A stretch of 64,000 bases of DNA from CAZGUH01 sp964529005 (GTDB taxonomy: Bacteria; Actinomycetota; Acidimicrobiia; Acidimicrobiales; Ilumatobacteraceae), in assembly GCA_964529005.1 (NCBI GenBank), contig CAZGUH010000001.1, positions 1 through 64,000 on the forward strand, in the 5' to 3' direction. Shown here in pieces: positions 35,112 through 44,291 of this stretch. The notes below the pieces were generated by a model. That model saw nothing but the letters and a program-made list of their open reading frames with translations. It did no database searches and was not told the origin of the DNA. Both the position numbers and the translations under genes were made by a program. Within the stretch, counting starts at the first letter, position 1. Each line of letters starts with the position of its first letter.

Positions 35112-36187
35112 CGCGCCGTCGTCTCCTGCACGACGGCCACCACCTCCGCCAGCACGCCCGGATCGGAAGCCGGCAGCACGCCGTGACCGAGGTTGAAGAT
35201 GTGGCCCGGATGCCCGCCGTTGTCGGCCAGCACCGCTTCGGTCGACGCGATCGCGACGTCTCGCCCGGCGAGCACGAGGGCGGGATCGAGGTTTCCCTGG
35301 AGCGCGACGCCGTCGCCGAGCCGGGCGCGCGCGTCCCGAATCGGGGTCCGCCAGTCGAGGCCGATGATCCGTGGCCCGGTCGCCGCGGTCGCTTCGAGCA
35401 GGTGGTCGCAGCCGATGCCGAAGTGAATGCCCGGCACGCCGGGATGGGCGGCGGCGACCGCGGCGAACACCGCGGCGGTGTGCGGCTGCACGTGGCGCTC
35501 GTAGTCCGCGCGGCTGAGGGTCCCCGCCCACGAGTCGAAGAGCTGGAAGGCCCGCGCGCCGCTGGCGAGCTGCACGCTGATGAACGCCGCGGCGTGCTGG
35601 GCGAGGCGCTCCATCAGCGCCCCGAACAGCCGCGGCTCGGTGTGCATCAGCCGCTTCACGTTCTCGTACGTGCGCGAGGGCCGGCCTTCGACGAGATAGC
35701 TGGCGACCGTGAACGGCGCGCCGGCGAAGGCGAGCAACGGCACCGACGGCGGCAGCTCGGCGGTGACGAGCCGGACCGTCTCGGCGACGTGGTCGACGTC
35801 GGCCGGCTCGAGCGGCCGGACCCTGGCCAGGTCGGCCTCGGCGCGGAACGGCGCCGCGGCGACCGGCCCGGTGCCGGGCGCGACGTCGATGCCGAACCCC
35901 ACGGCGTGGGCCGGCACGACGATGTCGCTGTAGAGCACCGCCGCGTCGACGCCGTAGCGGCGCACCGGCTGGAGCGTGATCTCGGCGGCCACGTCGGGCT
36001 GGGCGATCGCGTGCAGGATGCTGCCCTCGCCGCGGATGGCGCGGTACTCGGGCAGGCTCCGCCCCGCCTGGCGCATGAACCACACCGGTGTGTGGGCCGC
36101 CGGGCGGTTGGCCGCGGCGAGCAGGAACGGAGCGTCAGCGACTCCCCCCTCGCCTGGCGGCGGCGCGTCTCGGTGCTGGTCGACCAT
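35108..36187 (-). CDS. hemE: Uroporphyrinogen III decarboxylase
   Basis: A 359-residue enzyme converting uroporphyrinogen III to coproporphyrinogen III. The invariant N-terminal WFMRQAGRSLPEYR carries the substrate-binding Arg. LYSDIVVPA, FAGAPFTVASYL, LFDSWAGTLS and GIHFGIGCDHLLE follow. It is the first gene of the heme unit. TAGGGT 11 nt before the ATG (36199-36204) would leave a leader of only a few bases. Confidence 0.95.
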   Translation of the reverse strand: MVDQHRDAPPPGEGGVADAPFLLAAANRPAAHTPVWFMRQAGRSLPEYRAIRGEGSILHAIAQPDVAAEITLQPVRRYGVDAAVLYSDIVVPAHAVGFGIDVAPGTGPVAAAPFRAEADLARVRPLEPADVDHVAETVRLVTAELPPSVPLLAFAGAPFTVASYLVEGRPSRTYENVKRLMHTEPRLFGALMERLAQHAAAFISVQLASGARAFQLFDSWAGTLSRADYERHVQPHTAAVFAAVAAAHPGVPGIHFGIGCDHLLEATAATGPRIIGLDWRTPIRDARARLGDGVALQGNLDPALVLAGRDVAIASTEAVLADNGGHPGHIFNLGHGVLPASDPGVLAEVVAVVQETTAR

Positions 36188-36284
36188 GCCGACGCGCGAC
36201 CCTATGTCACGCGGCGCCGCGGGGCCCGCTCCGTGCGCCGCGAGGCCGCTGATCTGGTGCGGAGTGTTCCGCAGAGCGACCAGC

Positions 36285-36290
36285 TAGAGT
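36285..36290 (+). promoter_or_regulatory. Probable -10 of the helR-like gene
   Basis: TAGAGT about 72 nt before the ATG at 36363 suggests a leader of about 65 nt, with GGAGG near 36345. I saw no rifamycin-associated inverted repeat in this leader. Confidence 0.3.
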
Positions 36291-36362
36291 TTCGAGACCC
36301 CGTTTCGGCGGCCGGCGCGCAACAGTTGGCGGGTCGGTGCGGCCGGAGGCGTCAGCGAACCC

Positions 36363-38528
36363 ATGACCCAGCAGCATCCCGATCTGGCCGACGAGCAGGC
36401 GTTCATCGATTTCGCCTACGAGTGCCTCGACCGCAGCCGCGACGATGCGTGGAAGCTGCGTGATCTCAACGAGGCCGGCCTGGGTGGAACGTTCCAGGCC
36501 CGTTACGAACGCGACGTGTTCGACGAGGCGTTGGTGAACCGCCTCACCCAGCTCGACCTCGGCGACGCCGCGCTGGTGTTCGGCCGAATCGACCGCTACC
36601 TCGAGACCCCCGAGACCGTCGAGAGCTTTCACATCGGCCGCCTCGCGGTCGCGGACGCGAACAGCGAGCCGGTGGTGGTCGACTGGCGTGCGCCGGTCGC
36701 CGAACCGTTCTACCGCGCGACGGGACGCCAGCCGATGGGCCTCGCCCGTCGCCGCCACTTCGCCGTGCACGGCCGGACGCTGGTCGGGCTCGAGGACGAG
36801 CTGTTCGGCGACGGCCATCTCGGTCTCGGACACGACGAGGGCCTCGACGGCGCCGGGCAGCCGGGCGCCGGGGAGCCGGGCGTCGGCCGACCGGGTGGGT
36901 TGCGTGGCTACAGCACGCTGCTCGCCGCGCTGGAGCGGGGCCGCACGGGCCAGCTCGGCGACATCGTCGCCACGATCCAGGGCGAGCAGGACGAGATCAT
37001 CCGCTCGCCGCAGGCCGGCGTGCTCGTCGTGCAAGGCGGGCCGGGCACGGGCAAGACGGTCGTGGCGCTGCACCGAGCCGCCTACCTGCTCTACACGCAT
37101 CGCTTCCCGTTGGAGGACCAGGGTGTGCTCGTCATCGGGCCCAACCGGGTGTTCCTCCGCTACATCGAACGCGTCCTTCCGTCGCTCGGCGAGGCGGGCG
37201 TCGAGCAGGTCGTGCTCGCCGATCTCGTGCCCGACGTCGAGTGGGCACGGCCGACGGTCGACCCGGGCGATGGACCGCTCACCGCGCGGGTGAAGGGCGA
37301 CGTGCGCATGGCCGAGGTCATCGACAAGGCCGTCACCGACCGCGAGCGTCCGCTGCGCGAGGACCTCGTGCTGCCGTTCCGCACCGGTTACCTGCGCTTG
37401 ACGGTCGACGACAGCGTGCGCATCGTGCGCGCCGCGCGGCGCCGCTTCCGCCGCCACAACCCGGCGCGCAAGTGGGTCGAGGGCGAGATCTGGTCGGCCC
37501 TGGCGAACTCGTGGCGGGCGGGCAACGTCGAGCCGCACGAGGTGCGCGAGAGCGTGCGTCACCTGCCGGAGATGCGTGCCGCGCTCGAGCGCATGTGGCC
37601 GGTGCTGACACCCGCCGAGCTGCTGCACGACCTGTTCGGCTCCAAGGCGCTCTTGCGGTTGGCGGCCAGCCGGATCCTCACCGACACCGAATACCTGTCG
37701 CTGTTCCGTGCTCGCAGCGACGATGTCGGCGATGTCCGCTGGACCGACGCCGACGCCGCGCTCCTCGACGAGGCACGTGCGATCCTCGGCTCCCGTCCCA
37801 GCAAGCACGCCCGCGGCGACGACAGCGCCGACGAGATCCGCACGTACGGCCACATCGTGGTCGACGAGGTGCAGGATCTCAGCCCGATGCAGCTGCGCAT
37901 GGTCGGACGCCGGTCCCTCAACGGGTCCCTCACCGTCGTCGGCGACATCGCCCAGGCCACCGGCGCCCTGGCGCCGAACACGTGGGCCGACGTGCTGGCG
38001 CACCTGCCGGCGAACAAGCCTGCTCGCGTCGTCGGCCTCAGCGTCGGCTATCGCATCCCCGAGCAGATCATGGAGATGGCGAACCGGGTGATGAAGGTGG
38101 CGACGCCAGAGCTGCGGGCGCCGACCGCGGTCCGTGTCGGCGACGAGCCGCCGTCGGTGATCGCGGCGCCCGCCGTCGAGCTGGCGTCGACCGTCGCGGC
38201 GCGCACGCGCGAGATGGCGGCGGCCGTGGCCGACGGGAACATCGCGGTGGTGACGCCGGACTCGATGGTCGACACGATCTCCGAAGCGCTTGCTGCTGCC
38301 GGCATCGAGCACGGGCGCGCGACCCGCACGGGTCTCGACACGGGCGTCACGGTCGTGCCCGTCAGCGTCGTCAAGGGTCTGGAGCTCGACGGCGTCGTCG
38401 TCGTCGAGCCGGCTCGCATCGTCCGCGAGGAGATCCAGGGGCTGAGGGCCCTGTACGTCGCGCTGACCCGCAGCACGCAGCGGCTCGTGGTCGTCCACTC
38501 CGAGCCGCTGCCGATCCCGCTCTCCTGA
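36363..38528 (+). CDS. helR: HelD/HelR-type RNA polymerase-associated SF1 helicase
   Basis: A 721-residue protein of the HelD family, ATP-driven factors that release stalled or rifamycin-bound RNA polymerase. A helical N-terminal arm is followed by HIGRLAVADANSEPVVVDWRAPVAEPFYRA-like core sequence, Walker A VQGGPGTGKTVVALHRAAYLLYTHR (near residue 225), Walker B VDEVQDLSPMQLRM, GLSVGYRIPEQIMEMAN and the C-terminal VVVEPARI and LYVALTRSTQRL. Actinobacterial HelR members give rifampicin tolerance. It shares a likely transcript with the putA gene 15 bp downstream. Confidence 0.87.
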   Translation: MTQQHPDLADEQAFIDFAYECLDRSRDDAWKLRDLNEAGLGGTFQARYERDVFDEALVNRLTQLDLGDAALVFGRIDRYLETPETVESFHIGRLAVADANSEPVVVDWRAPVAEPFYRATGRQPMGLARRRHFAVHGRTLVGLEDELFGDGHLGLGHDEGLDGAGQPGAGEPGVGRPGGLRGYSTLLAALERGRTGQLGDIVATIQGEQDEIIRSPQAGVLVVQGGPGTGKTVVALHRAAYLLYTHRFPLEDQGVLVIGPNRVFLRYIERVLPSLGEAGVEQVVLADLVPDVEWARPTVDPGDGPLTARVKGDVRMAEVIDKAVTDRERPLREDLVLPFRTGYLRLTVDDSVRIVRAARRRFRRHNPARKWVEGEIWSALANSWRAGNVEPHEVRESVRHLPEMRAALERMWPVLTPAELLHDLFGSKALLRLAASRILTDTEYLSLFRARSDDVGDVRWTDADAALLDEARAILGSRPSKHARGDDSADEIRTYGHIVVDEVQDLSPMQLRMVGRRSLNGSLTVVGDIAQATGALAPNTWADVLAHLPANKPARVVGLSVGYRIPEQIMEMANRVMKVATPELRAPTAVRVGDEPPSVIAAPAVELASTVAARTREMAAAVADGNIAVVTPDSMVDTISEALAAAGIEHGRATRTGLDTGVTVVPVSVVKGLELDGVVVVEPARIVREEIQGLRALYVALTRSTQRLVVVHSEPLPIPLS

Positions 38529-38543
38529 AGGCATCGGGCGATC

Positions 38544-41500
38544 GTGGACGACGCGGAGCGGCTCGCCGGCGAGCTGCTCCAGCGCTCCATCGAGCTCACC
38601 ACACGCGCTGAACGTCGGCGCCAGCGCCGGCTCGGCGCGCTCGTGCAGGACCCCGCCGGGCGCCAGCTGCTCCAGACCTTGACCGACGAGGTGTTGCGCA
38701 TCCGCGATCCGCGTCGCGCCGTGGCGCGGCTCGCCGGCGTGGTCGACGCTGGTCTGCCGAGTGGGCTCGGGCGCGTCGAGCGCCTCGGATTGCTGCTCGC
38801 CGCGCGCGCCGGCCGCGTGGCGCCGTCGGTGGTGAAGCGCGCCGTCGACGCGCGCATCCGCTACGAGACCCGCGGGGTGGTCCTCGACGCCGCCGAGCGT
38901 CCGCTGGGGAGACGCATCGCCCGCCTGCGGCGGGACGGGATGCGGCTGAACATCAACCTGCTCGGTGAAGCGATCCTCGGCGACGGTGAAGCCGACGCCC
39001 GCCTGCGCGGCGTCCTGGCGACGATCGCACGCCCCGACGTCGACTATGTCTCGGTGAAGATCTCGGCGCTGTGCGCCAACCTCGACGTGCTGGCGTTCGA
39101 TCACAGCGTCGACCGCATCGCCGCTCGGCTGCGCGTCGTGTACGACGCTGCGCTCCGCCAGTCGCCGCCGGTGTTCGTCAACCTCGACATGGAGGAGTAC
39201 CGCGATCTCGAGCTGACCGTCGCGGCGTTCTGCGCGGTCCTCGACGAGCCGCGGTTCTCCGCCGTGCCGGCGGGCATCGTGCTCCAGGCGTACATCCCCG
39301 ACTCGCATCGCGTGTTGAGCGCAGTCTGCCTCTGGGCCGACGAGCGCGCGCGTCGCGGCGGCGCGCCGATCAAGGTCCGCATCGTCAAGGGCGCCAACCT
39401 CGCGATGGAGCGCGTCGACGCAGAGATCCACGGGTGGCCACAAGCGCCCTACGAGAGCAAGGCGGAGGTCGACGCGAGCTTCAAGCGGTTGGTCACCACC
39501 GCGCTCGCCGAGTCCTCGCCGGAGGCGCTGCGCCTCGGTGTGGCGAGCCACAACCTGTTCGACATCGCGTGGGCGATCGGGTTGGGGTCCCCGCGGATCG
39601 AGCTCGAGATGTTGAGCGGGATGGCGCCCGCGCAGGCCCGTGCGGTGCGCGAAGCGACCGGCTCGTTGCTGCTGTACGTGCCCATCGTCAGCACGGCCGA
39701 GCGCGACGCCAGCATCGCCTACCTCGCCCGGCGTCTCGACGAGAACAGCGGCCCGGAGAACTTCCTGCGCGCGCTGTTCACGATGACGCCCGGCGACGCG
39801 ACGTTCCGCCGCGAGGGCGAGCGGTTCCATGCGGCGTGCGCTGCGGCCGGCGTGGTCTCGGTGGCCCCGCGGCGAACGCAGGACCGCACGGCCCAGGAGA
39901 GCATCGCCGCGGAGAGCACGGCCGGCGACAGCATGGCGACTGGGTTCCGTAACGAACCGGACACCGACTTCACACGCCCGCCGAACCGCGCGTGGATCGC
40001 GCGCCACCTCGCCGCGCCGCTGCCGCCGCCACCCACCCGCCTGTCGAGCGTGGCCGACGTCGACGCCGCGGTCGAGCGGGCGCGTGACGCCGGATCGGAG
40101 TGGGCACGATCGTCGCTCGATCACCGCCGGGCGCTCCTCGGGCGGATCGCCGCCTCGATGGCGCGCGGTCGCGGAGCGACGGTGGCGGTGATGGCGCACG
40201 AGACGCGCAAGACGGTGCGGGAGGCCGACCCGGAGGTGTCGGAGGCGATCGACTTCGTGCGCGACGCGGCCGATCGGCTGGGCCTCCTCGACGACGTCGC
40301 ATCGCAGGGCGCCGACGTGCAGCCGCGCGGCGTCGTGCTCGTCGTCGCGCCGTGGAACTTCCCGATCGCGATCCCGGTGTCGGGCGTGGTGAGCGCGCTC
40401 GCCGCCGGCAACGCCGTGCTGCTCAAGCCGGCGCCCGAGGCGGAGGGCTGCGGCGCCGAGATCATCCGTCATCTGCACGCGGCCGGGGTGCCGCCCGATC
40501 TCGCGCAGCTCGTGCCGTGCCCGGAGGACGAGGTCGGGCGGCGCCTGATCACACACCCCGGTGTCGACCAGGTGGTGCTCACCGGGTCGTACGACACCGC
40601 GCGGCTGTTCCTCGACTGGAAGCCGTCGCTGCGCCTCACGGCCGAGACCAGCGGCAAGAACGCGATCGTGGTCACCGCTGCCGCCGACCTGGATCTGGCG
40701 ATCGCCGACATCGTGCGTTCGGCGTTCGGTCATGCCGGCCAGAAGTGCTCTGCCGCGAGCCTGGCGATCGTCGAGGCATCCGTCTACGACGAGCCCGCTT
40801 TCCACGCACGCATCGCCGACGCGGTGCGCAGCGTGCGGGTCGGCCCCGCCACGGAACTGCCGACGATGATGGGCCCCGTCATCCGTGCGCCCACCGGTCC
40901 GTTGCTGCGCGCGCTCACGCGTCTCGACCGGGGCGAGTCGTGGCTCGTGGAGCCGCGCTGTGTGGACGCGTCCGCCGATCTGTGGTCGCCGGGCGTTCGC
41001 CGGGACGTGGCAGCCGGCTCGTGGTTCCATACCACGGAGTGCTTCGGGCCCGTGCTCGGGTTGATGCGGGCGCGCGATCTCGATCACGCCATCGAGCTCC
41101 AGAACGGCACGCCGTTCGGCCTGACGGGCGGGCTGCACAGCCTCGACGCGGGCGAGATCGCTCGGTGGTCCGAGCGCGTCGAGATCGGCAACGCGTACGT
41201 CAACCGCCACATCACGGGAGCGATCGTCCGCCGCCAGCCGTTCGGTGGATGGAAGCGCTCGTCCGTCGGGGCCGGCGCCAAGCCGGGTGGGCCCAATGCG
41301 CCGTTGACGTTCGTTCGCGTCACGTCGCCGGCGCTCGATCGGAGCCGCGCGCTGGCCTCGTATCGCGAAGCGTGGCGTCAGCAGTTCGCCGTCGAGCGCG
41401 ACGAGACCGGCCTGCGCGCCGAGAGCAACATCGTCCGGTACCGGCCATTGCTCGGCGTGCTCGTGCGCGTGGGCGCTGCGACGTCTCCCGAGGAGATCGA

Positions 41501-41786
41501 ACTGGTGCGTGCTGCGGCCGCGCTGACGGGCTGCCCGATCACGGTGTCGTCGTCATCGGACGAGAGCGACGACGCGCTCGCCGCGCGCCTCGCGGCGCTC
41601 GGCGTCGAACGGGTGCGGGCCCTCGTCCCGCTCGGCGACGAGCTGACCCGGGCGTGCCATCGCGCCGACGTGGCGATCGACGACGCTGCCGTGACGGGCA
41701 TCGGCCGCGTCGACCTGTTCCGCTTCCTGCGCGAGCAATCGCTCACGATCACGCGCCACCGGCACGGGCGCGTGCCGGGCGAGTGA
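38544..41786 (+). CDS. putA: Bifunctional proline dehydrogenase / glutamate-semialdehyde dehydrogenase (PutA-like)
   Basis: A 1080-residue enzyme oxidising proline to glutamate in two steps. The FAD-dependent PRODH barrel spans about residues 100-410 (YVSVKISAL, LQAYIPDS, KGANLAMERVDAE, ASHNLFDIAWA). The NAD-dependent aldehyde dehydrogenase spans about 470-930 (VAPWNFPIAIP, AETSGKNAIVV, GHAGQKCSAAS with the catalytic Cys, ECFGPVLGLM). A C-terminal segment of about 140 residues has no separate catalytic motif. There is no N-terminal DNA-binding domain. The GTG start is 15 bp after the helicase gene. Confidence 0.92.
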   Translation: MDDAERLAGELLQRSIELTTRAERRRQRRLGALVQDPAGRQLLQTLTDEVLRIRDPRRAVARLAGVVDAGLPSGLGRVERLGLLLAARAGRVAPSVVKRAVDARIRYETRGVVLDAAERPLGRRIARLRRDGMRLNINLLGEAILGDGEADARLRGVLATIARPDVDYVSVKISALCANLDVLAFDHSVDRIAARLRVVYDAALRQSPPVFVNLDMEEYRDLELTVAAFCAVLDEPRFSAVPAGIVLQAYIPDSHRVLSAVCLWADERARRGGAPIKVRIVKGANLAMERVDAEIHGWPQAPYESKAEVDASFKRLVTTALAESSPEALRLGVASHNLFDIAWAIGLGSPRIELEMLSGMAPAQARAVREATGSLLLYVPIVSTAERDASIAYLARRLDENSGPENFLRALFTMTPGDATFRREGERFHAACAAAGVVSVAPRRTQDRTAQESIAAESTAGDSMATGFRNEPDTDFTRPPNRAWIARHLAAPLPPPPTRLSSVADVDAAVERARDAGSEWARSSLDHRRALLGRIAASMARGRGATVAVMAHETRKTVREADPEVSEAIDFVRDAADRLGLLDDVASQGADVQPRGVVLVVAPWNFPIAIPVSGVVSALAAGNAVLLKPAPEAEGCGAEIIRHLHAAGVPPDLAQLVPCPEDEVGRRLITHPGVDQVVLTGSYDTARLFLDWKPSLRLTAETSGKNAIVVTAAADLDLAIADIVRSAFGHAGQKCSAASLAIVEASVYDEPAFHARIADAVRSVRVGPATELPTMMGPVIRAPTGPLLRALTRLDRGESWLVEPRCVDASADLWSPGVRRDVAAGSWFHTTECFGPVLGLMRARDLDHAIELQNGTPFGLTGGLHSLDAGEIARWSERVEIGNAYVNRHITGAIVRRQPFGGWKRSSVGAGAKPGGPNAPLTFVRVTSPALDRSRALASYREAWRQQFAVERDETGLRAESNIVRYRPLLGVLVRVGAATSPEEIELVRAAAALTGCPITVSSSSDESDDALAARLAALGVERVRALVPLGDELTRACHRADVAIDDAAVTGIGRVDLFRFLREQSLTITRHRHGRVPGE

Positions 41787-41790
41787 CGCG

Positions 41791-42228
41791 TCAGCCGGCC
41801 GAGATCGAGTTCGACACGAGCAACGCGAGGTTCTGCGCCGCCTTGTCGGCGTCCGCAGGTCGCCGGCGCTCCACCGCCGTACGGCACAGCGCCACGCTCT
41901 GGTCGAACGCCGGCACCAGCTCGGGATGGCCGGCCTCGACCTCGTCGCGCGCCGCAGCCCACAACGCCTCGATGCGCTCGAGCGCCGGGCCGGGCGCCTC
42001 GTTCTCGACGATCCTCTCGGAGAGGCCGTCGGCCTCGTCGAGCAACTTCGGCAAGAGGTCCTCGGCCGGCCCTGTCGGCTGGGTGGTCGTCGTCGTGTCG
42101 CCGGGCGCGACGGTGGTGACGCTCGTGTCGTAGGTGGTCGCCGCGCACGCCGGCAGCGCGATCGAGGCGAGGACGATGGACAGTCCGCGGGGCGCGCGCG
42201 ACCGCCTCGGTCGTGATGCGCGGCTCAC
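41791..42228 (-). CDS. Helical lipoprotein cotranslated with the DtxR-family regulator
   Basis: A 145-residue predicted lipoprotein starting with GTG at 42228, overlapping the regulator stop (GTGA). An Arg-rich n-region precedes the lipobox ALPAC, then a Thr-rich linker and a helical domain rich in Glu and Ala (about residues 55-140). No family is recognised. Coupling to a metal-responsive regulator suggests a metal-related or envelope role, from position only. Confidence 0.75.
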   Translation of the reverse strand: MSRASRPRRSRAPRGLSIVLASIALPACAATTYDTSVTTVAPGDTTTTTQPTGPAEDLLPKLLDEADGLSERIVENEAPGPALERIEALWAAARDEVEAGHPELVPAFDQSVALCRTAVERRRPADADKAAQNLALLVSNSISAG

Positions 42229-42887
42229 GAAGAGACGAGGATGCGGGTCGCAGCGAACGACCCGACGCCGACGTGGCGGCCTTCGATCTCGATCGTCATC
42301 GTGCCGTCCGGCGATGTCGCTGTGATGGTGCCCTGGTTGCCCGGCACGATCTCGCTGTTCTCGAGGAATTCCAGCAGCCCCGGGGTGAACTCGAGCTCCT
42401 CGGGGATGCGGCTGATCGTGAAGTCCTTGCCGACGGTCAGGTCGGCGAGGCGGACGACGTCCGGCGCGGCGTAGAGACTGCCCGGGATCGGGTTGCCGTG
42501 GGGGCAGGTGGTCGGGCTGCCGAGGAGGCGATCCATCGCGGCCTCGACCGAGTCGCTCATCACGTGCTCCCACTTGCCCGCTTCGTGGTGCGCGATCGCC
42601 CAGCTGAGCCCGAGAATGTCGGTGAGGAAGCGCTCGGCCAGGCGATGGCGGCGCACCACCCGGCGGGCGAGGTGCTCACCGTCCTTGGTCAGCCGGATGA
42701 CGCCGCCCGTCGTGGTGGCCAACCCCTCGGCTTCGAGACGGCGGATCATCTCGCTGACCGCCGGGCGGCTCACTGCGAGCCGCTCCGCGATCCGCGCCTG
42801 GATGGCGTCGACATCGTCTTCGTGCAGCTCGTAGATGCACTCGCAGTATTCCTCGAAGGCGGGATGGTGCTCTCCGGAGGCAGGCAT
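42225..42887 (-). CDS. DtxR/MntR-family metal-dependent regulator
   Basis: A 220-residue regulator with an N-terminal winged helix (ARIAERLAVSRPAVSEMIRRLE), a dimerization/metal domain (HRLAERFLTDILGL, KWEHVMS, PTTCPHGNPIPG) and a C-terminal SH3-like FeoA domain (about 145-218). The first-site residues look MntR-like (E-Y-C-E where MntR has D-Y-I-E), while the DtxR/IdeR Cys102 position is Gly. Metal specificity is therefore unclear. TAGGCT is 6 nt before the ATG, and TTAGGCT there also resembles a half-site for autoregulation. Confidence 0.88.
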   Translation of the reverse strand: MPASGEHHPAFEEYCECIYELHEDDVDAIQARIAERLAVSRPAVSEMIRRLEAEGLATTTGGVIRLTKDGEHLARRVVRRHRLAERFLTDILGLSWAIAHHEAGKWEHVMSDSVEAAMDRLLGSPTTCPHGNPIPGSLYAAPDVVRLADLTVGKDFTISRIPEELEFTPGLLEFLENSEIVPGNQGTITATSPDGTMTIEIEGRHVGVGSFAATRILVSS

Positions 42888-42893
42888 GGCCTC

Positions 42894-42899
42894 AGCCTA
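42894..42899 (-). promoter_or_regulatory. -10 element of the DtxR-family gene (leaderless)
   Basis: TAGGCT on the minus strand, 6 nt before the ATG at 42887. Confidence 0.45.
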
Positions 42900-42942
42900 A
42901 CGACCCCCGGGCGCGGGCAGAGCCGCTCGGCCGGCCCGAATT

Positions 42943-42958
42943 CGTGAACTCGTTCACA
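42943..42958. promoter_or_regulatory. Rex-like (NADH/NAD+ sensor) operator upstream of ndh
   Basis: CGTGAACTCGTTCACA differs at two positions from the actinobacterial Rex operator TGTGAACGCGTTCACA, and its core GTGAAC-TC-GTTCAC is a perfect palindrome. It covers the expected -35 region of ndh, whose -10 (TATCCT) is at 42969-42974, so binding would block transcription. Rex itself is not encoded in the window. Confidence 0.7.
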
Positions 42959-42968
42959 ATCGGCGGCG

Positions 42969-42974
42969 TATCCT
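42969..42974 (+). promoter_or_regulatory. -10 element of ndh (leaderless)
   Basis: TATCCT is 6 nt before the ATG at 42981. Confidence 0.5.
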
Positions 42975-42980
42975 GATCCC

Positions 42981-44291
42981 ATGGATGGACGGCAGAGAGT
43001 GGTCGTCATCGGGGCCGGGTTCGGCGGCCTGAACGTCGCCCGCGGATTGCGCGACGTGCCCGTCGATGTCGTGCTCGTCGACGCGAACAACTTCCACACC
43101 TTCCAACCCCTGCTGTACCAAGTCGCCACGGCCGGCCTCTCGGGCGACGACATCGCCTATGCCGTGCGGGGCATCTTCCGCCGACAGCGCAACGTCACCG
43201 TGCGCATGGGCCGCGTCGTGTCCGTCGATCTCGCCGAGCGCGTCGTGCGCCTCGATGGGGGCGACGAGCTCCCCTACGACCACCTCGTCGTCGCGGCGGG
43301 CGCGGTCACGACCTCCTTCGGCGTGCCGGGCGCGCTCGAGAACGCGATCGGGCTCAAGACCCTCGACGATGCGCTCGCCGTGCGGACGCAGGTGCTGTCG
43401 CGCTTCGAGAACGCGGCCAACGATCCGGCGTCGGGCGACCGTGCCGACCTCGACGTGGCGATCTGTGGGGGAGGGCCGACGGGCGTCGAACTCGCCGGCG
43501 GTCTCCACGAGCTGTACGCCAAGGTGCTGGCGCGCGACTTCCCCGGCCTCGACGTGGCGAGCGCCCGGATCGTGCTCGTCGAGGCGGCAGACCGCTTGCT
43601 GCCCGGGTTCCACCCGCGGTCGTCCGAGCGCGCCCGCCGCACGCTCGCCCGCCGAGGGGTCGACATCATCACCGGTGTCGGCGTCAGGGCGGTGCAGCCG
43701 GGCGCCGTGGAGCTCGCCGACGGTCGTCGCATCGAGGCCGGCGCCGTCATCTGGGCCGCCGGCGTCGCGGCTCACCCTCTGGCGGCCGCGCTCGGCGTGC
43801 CCACCGGGCGCGGCGGGCGCATCGTCGTGGCCGACGACCTCAGCCTGCCCGACCATCCCGAGGTGTTCGCGATCGGCGACATCGCCGCCACGCCGGCCGC
43901 TGACGGCCGGCTCCAGCCCCAGGTCGCGCAAGTCGCGATCCAGGGCGGACGGCACGTCGCCCGCCAGATCGCTCGACGCCTGCGCGGTGAGCCGACGACC
44001 GCGTTCCACTACGTGGACAAGGGATCGATGGCGACGATCGGGCGGCACGACGCGGTCGCCGAACTGCCGTTGCACGTGCGCCTCGCCGGACCGGTCGGAT
44101 GGCTGGCGTGGCTCGGCTTGCACCTGGTGTACCTGATCGGGTTCCGCAACCGCGCCGCGGTGCTCGTCAACTGGGCGTGGAACTACCTGACCTACGACCG
44201 CGGTGCGCGCCTGCTGCGCGAGGAGGATCGGCGTCAGCCGTCGAGGAACCCGCGCACGAGCGCGACCGTGTCGTCGAACGCCTCCCAGTAG
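42981..44291 (+). CDS. ndh: Type II NADH dehydrogenase (NDH-2)
   Basis: A 436-residue FAD enzyme passing electrons from NADH to quinone without proton pumping. The FAD motif is VVVIGAGFGGLNVARGL (residues 7-23) and FQPLLYQVATAGLSGDDIAY follows. The NADH-binding motif is DVAICGGGPTGVELAGGL, and VFAIGDIAATPA contacts FAD. The C-terminal part has an amphipathic membrane-binding region (LGLHLVYLIGFRNRAAVLVNW). Control by redox state through the Rex-like site upstream is likely. The 3' end overlaps the convergent hydrolase gene by 58 nt. Confidence 0.93.
   Translation: MDGRQRVVVIGAGFGGLNVARGLRDVPVDVVLVDANNFHTFQPLLYQVATAGLSGDDIAYAVRGIFRRQRNVTVRMGRVVSVDLAERVVRLDGGDELPYDHLVVAAGAVTTSFGVPGALENAIGLKTLDDALAVRTQVLSRFENAANDPASGDRADLDVAICGGGPTGVELAGGLHELYAKVLARDFPGLDVASARIVLVEAADRLLPGFHPRSSERARRTLARRGVDIITGVGVRAVQPGAVELADGRRIEAGAVIWAAGVAAHPLAAALGVPTGRGGRIVVADDLSLPDHPEVFAIGDIAATPAADGRLQPQVAQVAIQGGRHVARQIARRLRGEPTTAFHYVDKGSMATIGRHDAVAELPLHVRLAGPVGWLAWLGLHLVYLIGFRNRAAVLVNWAWNYLTYDRGARLLREEDRRQPSRNPRTSATVSSNASQ

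Noticed and set aside
36207..41210. Minus-strand open frame of 1667 codons opposite helR and putA
   Set aside because: It is a shadow of two well-conserved plus-strand enzymes; composition is Arg/Ala/His/Gly-rich with no domain signature, as expected from antisense frames in high-GC DNA.
42894..42900. DtxR/IdeR box upstream of the DtxR-family gene
   Set aside because: Only a half-site TTAGGCT is present and it coincides with the -10; the full inverted repeat is missing, so it is not reported as an operator.
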